Part shown: piece after piece, positions 6,181 to 10,850 of the stretch
How the letters are laid out: every line of letters starts with the position of its first letter
How positions within the stretch are numbered: the stretch's first letter is position 1
Source: DUZB01 sp964407525
GTDB taxonomy: Bacteria > Desulfobacterota > DSM-4660 > Desulfatiglandales > Desulfatiglandaceae
Direction: 5' to 3'
Length of the DNA stretch: 10,850 bases
Assembly: GCA_964407525.1 (NCBI GenBank)
Contig: CAYOWC010000160.1
Span: forward strand, 1-10,850
Translations under genes and position numbers: made by a program
Notes under the pieces: model-generated
What the model was told of the DNA's origin: nothing
The model's database searches: none
The model's input: the letters and a program-made list of their open reading frames with translations, nothing else

Positions 6181-6853
6181 AGATCTCTCTTTTGTTCTCA
6201 CGAAGATCCACCATGTAAAGCAGATTAGCTTTTTCTCTCAGTTCTTCCTGGAGTTTCTTAAGATCGGATCGGTCTACCCCATACATGCGGATATAGACTT
6301 TTCGATACCCTTCTCTCGCGCGATCATATGAACTCAGGATACTGGCCATCCGACCGCCGTATTTTCTAACGATATCAGACACCTCTTTGATAGACCCGGG
6401 CCGATCCTCCAATTCGAAGGCAAACTGGGTTCCCTTGCTTTTCAGACCCGTCAATGAGATCAGGGCTCTGAATATGTCTGTTTTGGTAATTACACCCACC
6501 ACTTCGCCACTCTTGTCCACCACCGGAACGCCGGATATTTTTTTCTCTAAAAGGAGTTCGGCAGTCTCTCCAATGGTGTAATCCGGAGCCACCGTAAACG
6601 GGTCTCTGGTCATAAGGGTGTCTACCTTGATATTGGTAATAAGATAGAGGAGTTCATGAATTTCCAACGTAGTAGCATCGGAAGCCGATGCTTTTTTAAG
6701 ATCCCTGTCCGTTATGATTCCCACCAGTTCGCCCCTTTTCATTACCGGAAGCATGCTGATATTGAATTCTTTTAACTTCTTTGTTGCATCCATCATAGAA
6801 TTGTTTACATCGACGGATATGACCTGTTTGCTCATCCAATTCTTGACTAACAT
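6170..6853 (-). CDS. Tandem CBS domain protein with C-terminal ACT-like domain (AcuB-like)
   Basis: This 227-residue protein has two CBS domains (about 5-60 and 78-133), with motifs LVGIITDRDL and VVGVITKTDI. A C-terminal region (about 140-210) begins TQFAFELEDRPGSIKEVSDIV, which reads as an ACT-like regulatory fold. Such proteins bind adenine nucleotides and small ligands and act as cytoplasmic energy-state sensors. The frame stays open to 7096, but the ATG at 6853 follows AAGGAGAAATAGCC and begins with the usual CBS start (MLVKNWMSK), so the longer version is rejected. A sigma-54 promoter lies about 110 bp upstream. The last bases overlap the histidine kinase start, suggesting the two act together. 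Confidence 0.92.
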   Translation of the reverse strand: MLVKNWMSKQVISVDVNNSMMDATKKLKEFNISMLPVMKRGELVGIITDRDLKKASASDATTLEIHELLYLITNIKVDTLMTRDPFTVAPDYTIGETAELLLEKKISGVPVVDKSGEVVGVITKTDIFRALISLTGLKSKGTQFAFELEDRPGSIKEVSDIVRKYGGRMASILSSYDRAREGYRKVYIRMYGVDRSDLKKLQEELREKANLLYMVDLRENKREIYGL

Positions 6854-6962
6854 GGCTATTTCTCCTTTTAGGTATCGTCTACATTCAAAATTAACTGAAA
6901 TTCCAAGACATTCCGAAAAATGGAATCTTCTTTGACCCCTACCATACTGAAGTACAATTAAA

Positions 6963-6977
6963 GCATAAAACGTGCCA
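6963..6977 (-). promoter_or_regulatory. Predicted sigma-54 promoter of the CBS-kinase operon
   Basis: The minus strand reads TGGCACGTTTTATGC then T, with correct GG-to-GC spacing. It is almost the same as the promoter at 4907-4921, differing at one core base (G for A after TGGCAC). The inferred start site near 6952 gives a leader of about 98 bases. Confidence 0.8.
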
Positions 6978-7082
6978 CTTCTGCGTACTTGAAACGACAA
7001 TCTACTCGAACTGGCGGCGAAAACGTTACATCCCCAGTCCGAATACCGTGCTTCCCAATAAGGGCACACTTCAAAAATAGTT

Positions 7083-7850
7083 TCATCCCGTTTCACCAGC
7101 TTTACGCGTAAAAATATTTACGAGGGTACGGTTTTCAAAATCCAAATATTCTTTCAAATCCTTTAAAAAGTAATTGAGCAGTTTTTTCGTTCCACTCAAA
7201 GACGAGGCCGGTTGTTGAGCGAAGTATTGGGCTTTCTCCAGAGCAGCATCGTTTATCTCGTCACGGGGAATCACCTCGTTGACAAGCCCCAGTTCCAGAG
7301 CTTCATGCGCGGTAATGGTTTTTTTGGATAACAGTATTTCGCAGGCCCTGCAATGCCCCAGCCTTTTCTCGAGAAAATACGCCCCGCCTCCCTTGGGAAC
7401 AAGTCCCAGGTCCAGGTAGGGTTTGTGAATAACCGCGTCGTCCGAAACCATTCTGTAATCGCAGGCAAGCGCAACATGGAAATCCTGGAAAATCATTTCT
7501 CCGCAGCAGATATTGATAAAAAACTTGCCTGATTCTACGATTCTCAGGATAAATTGATCGTAAGCCTTACACATTCGCCACAAGGCGTTCCTGTCGATTT
7601 CACCCCTCATGAGGGTTTCGTAAAAATCAATGTATTCTTCGTACGGAGATCTACCGGGTTCATCTCTCACCACGACAACCTTGACGGCATCGCTTTTCGA
7701 CGTCAGATCGAGATAATGAAGTATGGGAGCTTTGGTGCTCCAACTGGTAACTGGAAGCAACCTCTTTCCCTTAAAAGTGATCGTGACAACGGCATCAGTC
7801 CTTTTTGCACTGAAAAAGCCATTTTCTTGATTCAGTTCCTGTTGTTTCAT
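7083..7850 (-). CDS. Crotonase-fold (enoyl-CoA hydratase/isomerase family) protein with altered active site
   Basis: This 255-residue protein has the crotonase core: HVALACDYRMVSDDA (125-139), LDLGLVPKGGGAYFLEKRLG (146-165) and TAHEALELGLVNEVIP in the C-terminal half. The catalytic features are missing. The Gly-rich oxyanion-hole segment (GGG in hydratases) reads Phe121-Gln122-Asp123. The two catalytic glutamates of enoyl-CoA hydratase align by eye with His125 and Tyr145. The upstream A-G-A-D segment is not recognisable. It may catalyse another reaction or act as a binding or regulatory protein. A GAGGA site precedes the ATG, and a sigma-54 promoter lies at 7920-7934. The CBS gene is next downstream but has its own promoter. 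Confidence 0.87.
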   Translation of the reverse strand: MKQQELNQENGFFSAKRTDAVVTITFKGKRLLPVTSWSTKAPILHYLDLTSKSDAVKVVVVRDEPGRSPYEEYIDFYETLMRGEIDRNALWRMCKAYDQFILRIVESGKFFINICCGEMIFQDFHVALACDYRMVSDDAVIHKPYLDLGLVPKGGGAYFLEKRLGHCRACEILLSKKTITAHEALELGLVNEVIPRDEINDAALEKAQYFAQQPASSLSGTKKLLNYFLKDLKEYLDFENRTLVNIFTRKAGETG

Positions 7851-7919
7851 TCTGAGATTCCTCTACTTTCATTACAAAGGGTTTCAACGAAAAAAAATCC
7901 AGGCTACCTGTCTCAGTTT

Positions 7920-7934
7920 GCACTAAACATGCCA
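7920..7934 (-). promoter_or_regulatory. Predicted sigma-54 promoter of the crotonase-like gene
   Basis: The minus strand reads TGGCATGTTTAGTGC then AA. The -24 element has one change from TGGCAC, and the -12 GC is at the correct distance. The inferred start near 7909 gives a leader of about 58 bases. It is weaker than the promoters at 4907 and 6963 but correctly placed. Confidence 0.62.
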
Positions 7935-8270
7935 TGATGGGTTGCTACAGGGAATGCATGTAAAATGGGCTCCAGTATCCATAAAGTCCTCCGAATAAAC
8001 CGATTGGATTTAGAAGATTTTCTAATTCTCCTTGCAAAATTCTCAAATCATGGAAAAATCAGTTTTGTTTACAAATGGTAAAACACCCTGACATTCTGGG
8101 CATATGTTTTCAGGAGTATCTACCCATCAAAGGAGGCTTTCCAGATATGGCAAGGCGGAATTTCACCACGAACTACGAAGGACACGAAGAGTGCCATTTA
8201 TGAAGGGTCCAACGGACTGTTTAATAGAAGGTATTGAAGTTAGACGCTCACATCTCCCATCTGTTTCCTA
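7935..8270. other. Divergent intergenic region between two candidate sigma-54 promoters
   Basis: No convincing gene lies here. This is where upstream activator sites for either promoter would be expected. GTTTT at about 8064-8068 and AAAAC at about 8082-8086 form a weak inverted pair, which is not enough to call an activator site. At about 8163-8190 there is a CACGAA...CACGAAGAG stretch of the kind found in dispersed intergenic repeats. AAAGGAGG followed by ATG at about 8145 opens only a 17-codon frame. Confidence 0.5.
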
Positions 8271-8285
8271 TGGCATGCTTTATGC
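8271..8285 (+). promoter_or_regulatory. Predicted sigma-54 promoter of the STAS/stress-protein genes
   Basis: The sequence TGGCATGCTTTATGC followed by T has -24 and -12 dinucleotides at exact sigma-54 spacing and shares the TTTATGC end with the promoters at 4907 and 6963. The inferred start near 8296 is about 47 bases before the ATG at 8344. It drives the opposite strand from the other three. Confidence 0.65.
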
Positions 8286-8343
8286 TTCAATAAATTCATG
8301 TTCGTTTGATTACACTAAAAGATGAGAAAGGAGGTCTGACATC

Positions 8344-8634
8344 ATGGCATCCAATTTTAGAATCCTCAGGCATCAAAACGGAGACAACCTTCACCTGAAA
8401 CTTGCGGGCGACTTTGATGGGACATCCGCATGGGAGGTATTCAACGCCTTGAAAAAAAGCTGCCGCAAGGTTTCAAAGGTCTTTATCCACTGAAGTTCCC
8501 TGGAAAGAATAGAGCCCTTCGGCCAAGACGTGTTTCGGGACAATATGAAAACCCTACCTGAAACATACACCGCTTTTTTATTCACCGGAGAGCAGACCAA
8601 GCAGATCTCGCTTGAAAGGAATTGGTGTCTGTAA
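8344..8634 (+). pseudogene. STAS-like (anti-sigma-antagonist type) gene interrupted by in-frame TGA
   Basis: After a perfect AAAGGAGG site, the ATG at 8344 opens a 97-codon frame, broken only by TGA at codon 50 (8491-8493). Before it the protein reads HLKLAGDFDGTSAWEVFNAL, typical of the first half of STAS domains. After it the same frame continues SSLERIEPFGQDVF... to TAA at 8632, also STAS-like. The break falls after a VFIH strand, where a Thr, Cys or similar residue is expected. A nonsense mutation or a sequence error is most likely, because the next gene is also damaged. Selenocysteine is a remote alternative, and I see no convincing SECIS stem after the TGA. It follows a sigma-54 promoter. 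Confidence 0.65.
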
Positions 8635-8692
8635 CGTTTTTCAAAAAAGGTCAGGGACGACCTCAACAATGCAGAATAAGGAGGTGTTAGGC

Positions 8693-9134
8693 ATGGTAAA
8701 AATAAAAAAATCCTATTTCCCGTCGATTTATCGGTTAATTCATCAAAAGTTTTCCCTTATGTGTTGTCTGTTTCCGAAAAATACGGAGGCGAAATTTGCC
8801 TGTTTCACGTAGTACCTAAAAACTGCAATTAGCGGTTAGTGGTTACTTAGCCACACAATGTCAGGTAGTTACGATGCAATAGGTAAGCATCGAAAAGTGA
8901 AATCCCAAATAAAGGGAAAAGTCATGCAAACGATTGGGATCTTTAAGCTAACGGCTAATAGCTAAAAGCTAATTGCAGCTTTTAAGTAGTAGAAGATTTT
9001 ACCAAATGGAGTAGCGGAATGTATATTCCCCATATTCCTCTAAATCAGTACTGGGAAGAAACCGTGAAAGGTGCAGGCGAACGCAATATGACGCCTTTGT
9101 TGAAAACTACTGGTTGGTGGGTCAGGTCAGGTGA
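8693..9134 (+). pseudogene. Universal stress protein (UspA family) gene, frameshifted and split by an insertion
   Basis: AAGGAGG precedes the ATG at 8693. The protein begins MVKIKK, and a step back of one base in the seven-A run (8704-8710) then gives ILFPVDLSVNSSKVFPYVL and SEKYGGEICLFHVV, the standard UspA N-terminus. The 176-bp element at 8813-8988 interrupts it there. On the far side the same family resumes, VVEDFTKWSSGMYIPHIPL then YWEETVKGAGERNM, in the same frame. A further frame slip near 9092 gives FVENYWLVGQVR and a TGA at 9132-9134. The C-terminal ATP-binding half (GxxGxxG-type motif) is absent. This is a relic of a cytoplasmic stress protein gene, previously in operon with the STAS-like gene. 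Confidence 0.75.
8813..8988. mobile_element. 176-bp MITE-like element inserted in the stress protein gene
   Basis: The ends at 8813-8833 and 8968-8988 are inverted repeats matching at about 19 of 21 positions, both ending in CTGCAATTAGC when read inward. GTAGTA flanks it on both sides (8809-8814 and 8986-8991); depending on where the terminus is placed, this is a 4- to 6-bp target duplication. Removing the element and one copy rejoins the UspA reading frame as ...LFHVVEDF..., which fixes the insertion point. There is no internal coding capacity, so a transposase elsewhere would be needed. Related termini occur at 318-406 and 2465-2480. The right half carries an internal GCTAA-type sub-repeat. 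Confidence 0.75.
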
Positions 9135-9271
9135 AACTAAAGGTTCGTCGAAGACGAGGGGCTTCAGCTTCTACGACGGCAGCCGGGACTGTAATTTCCG
9201 TGACTCCTCCAACAACCTCCGGGCTTTTACGGTGCGTTCCCGAAACGATGGATAATTTGATCATTTGACAC
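9135..9271. other. Short segment without an assignable gene
   Basis: Frames are open on both strands here, but none has a ribosome binding site or a recognisable domain. It follows the broken stress protein gene and is likely degraded or rearranged DNA. Confidence 0.4.
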
Positions 9272-9572
9272 ATGGAAAGTGGACCCATTGACTTGAATTT
9301 CCATTCAAGAATAGTTGATAAGGATCTTATAGAAACGTTTCTTGATACCACCGGCGGCGTTAAGAATCTGGTACAGTTCTTCTTACTGGACGGCCATCAA
9401 GGCAATAGGCTTATCACCCCAGGCCATGCAGCTATTCCGTACGACCATCAAAAAACATCTGTCTATGGAGTATTCCGTGGCGGATTATGATAGTGCTCTT
9501 GCAGTGGTATTCATGGACAGTACGGAACAGCTGATGAAAAAGGCTAAGATGTTTAGACATAACAGGAGATGA
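9272..9572 (+). pseudogene. Unrecognised, probably frameshifted ORF remnant
   Basis: Two overlapping frames fill this stretch: one from ATG 9272 to 9490 (72 residues) and one from a TTG at 9342 to TGA at 9570-9572 (76 residues). Neither has a ribosome binding site. The second reads protein-like toward its end (SVADYDSALAVVFMDSTEQL), and its stop lies three bases before the next ATG, with that gene's AGGAG site inside its last codons. That spacing suggests a real upstream partner gene that has since been broken by a frameshift. I do not recognise a family. It could also be chance open frames. Confidence 0.3.
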
Positions 9573-9575
9573 AAA

Positions 9576-9962
9576 ATGGAAAACGATATCATTAAAATAA
9601 CTTTTGCAATCGGAAAAGGAACCGACTGGCTCAAGGTCAATCTGGAAGACTTTGTGCGGTCCTTAAACGAAAACCTGGTTAAGAGGAAACAAGGGGAAGT
9701 CTTCGGAGAAATGAAGCACGGCATTTTTACCGCTACTGTCAAAGGCAGTACCATTGAAACTGTTAAATCATATCTTGACGCATTTTTGAAAACTATGAAG
9801 AAAAACGGCGCTAATTTCCTCCTGAATGTCAGGCAGGAAGACACAGAAAAACAAGAAAATATACCAGCTGGAAAAGTAAAAGGTCAAACAGTCAACCGTG
9901 AAGAGTTACTCACAAAAGCCATCTTGATGCAGTGCTCGCTGAAGGATACTGATAAACGATAA
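9576..9962 (+). CDS. Conserved-looking protein of unknown function
   Basis: This 128-residue soluble, Lys-rich protein has a clear AGGAG ribosome binding site eight bases before its ATG. Residues 1 to about 85 alternate strand- and helix-like segments (IIKITFAIGKG, LEDFVRSLNENLV, GIFTATVKG, TIETVKSYLDAFLKTM), which would suit a small alpha/beta fold. The rest is polar and probably disordered until a short C-terminal helix. There is no signal peptide, membrane segment or Cys motif. It follows a broken ORF by three bases and precedes a truncated recombinase by 19 bases. That places it in a transferred or decaying region. I do not recognise it. Confidence 0.7.
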   Translation: MENDIIKITFAIGKGTDWLKVNLEDFVRSLNENLVKRKQGEVFGEMKHGIFTATVKGSTIETVKSYLDAFLKTMKKNGANFLLNVRQEDTEKQENIPAGKVKGQTVNREELLTKAILMQCSLKDTDKR

Positions 9963-9981
9963 CCATCCGATCGAGGGACCC

Positions 9982-10356
9982 ATGGGGATACTTGCACAAT
10001 GCCCCTTATGTAAGACCAGGCAGTCAGTCAAGAATAAAGTCTGTAGAACATGTGGTGAGGACCTGGATAAAGCCAAGAAGAGCAAGAGGCTTGTATATTG
10101 GATTAACTACCGTCTGCCCAGCGGTAAGCAGAAGCAAGGGCCTGTGAGTACGTCCATTGACGAGGCCCGAGCGGCCGACGGTAAGAAGAAGACTCAGAAG
10201 AAAGAAGGGCGCTTGTTTGATATCAGGGAAGATGCTCGGATGACGTTTAGTGAGCTTTCCAAGTGGTATTTGAATTTGGAGAAAGTTAAGAGTAAGGCAT
10301 ATTACCCAACAGTGGAGTTTAACCAGTGCGGCGACAATGGCCGGTATTTTTGTTGA
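9982..10356 (+). pseudogene. Truncated tyrosine recombinase/integrase, N-terminal part only
   Basis: The 124-residue frame starts after GAGGG. It has an N-terminal zinc ribbon (Cys7, Cys10, Cys21, Cys24), then a basic strand-rich segment (VYWINYRLPSGKQKQGPV) and DARMTFSELSKWYLNLEKVKSKAYY, the start of the SAM-like core-binding domain of phage-type integrases. Family members run to roughly 350-400 residues, with a C-terminal catalytic domain holding the R-H-R-Y residues. Here all of that is missing: the match ends at about 10320 and a short unrelated tail leads to TGA. It cannot recombine DNA. It marks a relic of an integrated element, and I found no remaining catalytic part downstream. Confidence 0.75.
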
Positions 10357-10850
10357 AGGTTGGATATAGGGTTGGAAAGCGCTTTTTACCATGAAACTAA
10401 TAATGACATAAAATCCTGATATCACAAACTTTATGTGTTTTTTTCCTCAAGTTAACGTGTGATATCATCATTCATGCGTGCGCACCGAGGGTTGAGAAAT
10501 GTCATGGTTCTTGTGATTTCATGAATAAATAGAAACCGGTTAATATTCCGCGATACATCAGGTGGCTGACGGGTTAACATAAGAGCTCAATATCTTCTGA
10601 ACAAAATTGAATCTGCCATTTTGCAAAATGTTCAATACCACTATATCTTGTGGTCGACCTATTTTAAGATTGTTAATCTAAAAGTCATGTTTACCTATAA
10701 TGTATCTATTTTATTTTAAGTTCAAAAAGCTAAGTTTAGATGTCCCACTCTTGAACGGATTTGGTGGGTGTACTATGCTGGCTTAATGCACGAATTCTGA
10801 AATCGATGACCCTTAACCAAGTCTCCAGATTTGAGTGGAAATCATGCTAA
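10357..10850. other. AT-rich region without a convincing gene
   Basis: No frame of note with a ribosome binding site was found. It holds the inverted repeat at 10417-10467 and a perfect 14-bp palindrome CATTTTGCAAAATG at 10617-10630. A TATAAT at 10696-10701 lacks a good -35 partner and no gene follows within the window. It borders the truncated recombinase and may be the eroded end of a mobile element. Confidence 0.5.
10417..10467. repeat. 10-bp perfect inverted repeat, extendable, beyond the truncated integrase
   Basis: TGATATCACA (10417-10426) and TGTGATATCA (10458-10467) are perfect inverted repeats around a 31-base spacer. Allowing an unpaired AACG, the arms extend by AACTT and AAGTT. 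Each arm contains the palindrome TGATATCA. It may be a protein-binding site, an element end, or a recombination site left by the lost integrase; nothing distinguishes these. Confidence 0.6.

Noticed and set aside
6854..7096. N-terminal extension of the CBS protein up to 7096
   Set aside because: It would overlap the end of the crotonase-like gene and cover the sigma-54 promoter, and the ATG at 6853 has a proper ribosome binding site and family-typical start.
8104..8325. 73-residue plus-strand frame and a 17-codon frame at 8145 in the divergent region
   Set aside because: Neither encodes a recognisable domain. The first spans the sigma-54 promoter, and the second overlaps a CACGAAG-type intergenic repeat.
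8491..8540. Selenocysteine insertion at the TGA of the STAS-like gene
   Set aside because: The downstream bases give only short, weak stems (for example GCC-CTTC-GGC), not a typical bacterial SECIS, and the neighbouring gene is clearly decaying.
8704..8710. Programmed -1 frameshifting in the stress protein gene
   Set aside because: The gene is also split by an insertion, shifted again and lacks its C-terminal half, so there is no functional product to select for.
9127..9351. Minus-strand 74-residue frame
   Set aside because: It has no ribosome binding site or known domain and lies in a degraded region.
10617..10630. Perfect palindrome CATTTTGCAAAATG as an operator
   Set aside because: No promoter or gene lies nearby in the window, and a single AT-rich palindrome in AT-rich DNA is weak evidence.
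10673..10701. Sigma-70 promoter with TATAAT at 10696
   Set aside because: The -35 position matches at only about half its bases and no gene follows.

Overview
The window looks like chromosomal DNA of an anaerobic, probably sulfate-reducing member of the Desulfobacterota. The evidence is the left-hand gene set: two MinD-type ATPases carrying ferredoxin domains, an Mrp ATPase fused to a NifX/NifB-type cofactor-binding domain, a free-standing protein of the same cofactor-binding type, a small two-cluster ferredoxin, and candidate sigma-54 promoters. This matches the gene content of the orange protein (ORP) complex loci of Desulfovibrio (DVU2103-DVU2109 in D. vulgaris), which are known to be sigma-54 controlled. 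The assignment rests on reading protein motifs by eye; no search was run.

Region 1 (79-4921, minus strand) is the ORP-like cluster. In transcription order it holds a sigma-54 promoter, a small Gly-rich CxxC protein (copy 2), an ORP-like protein with a Gly/Met-rich tail, an Mrp-ORP fusion, two translationally coupled MinD/ferredoxin ATPases, the small Gly-rich protein again (copy 1), and a ferredoxin. The two small-protein genes lie in a 257-bp direct duplication with only three mismatches, 4,148 bp apart.

Region 2 (5095-7934, minus strand) holds a crotonase-fold protein lacking the usual catalytic residues, a double-CBS plus ACT-like protein, and a soluble PAS histidine kinase. Candidate sigma-54 promoters precede both the crotonase-like gene and the CBS gene. 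The kinase overlaps the end of the CBS gene. A fourth sigma-54 promoter points the other way at 8271-8285, so regions 1 to 3 look like parts of one regulon. No sigma-54 activator gene is in the window.

Region 3 (8271-10356, plus strand) is decaying. A STAS-like gene carries an in-frame TGA. A universal stress protein gene is frameshifted at a run of seven A and then split by a 176-bp MITE-like element with terminal inverted repeats and flanking GTAGTA. After it come an unrecognised degraded ORF pair, an intact gene of unknown function, and a tyrosine recombinase truncated after its N-terminal part.

The last 490 bases are AT-rich, with no convincing gene and one conspicuous inverted repeat. 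Relatives of the MITE-like element occur at 318-406 and, as a strong hairpin abutting a ribosome binding site, at 2447-2480.
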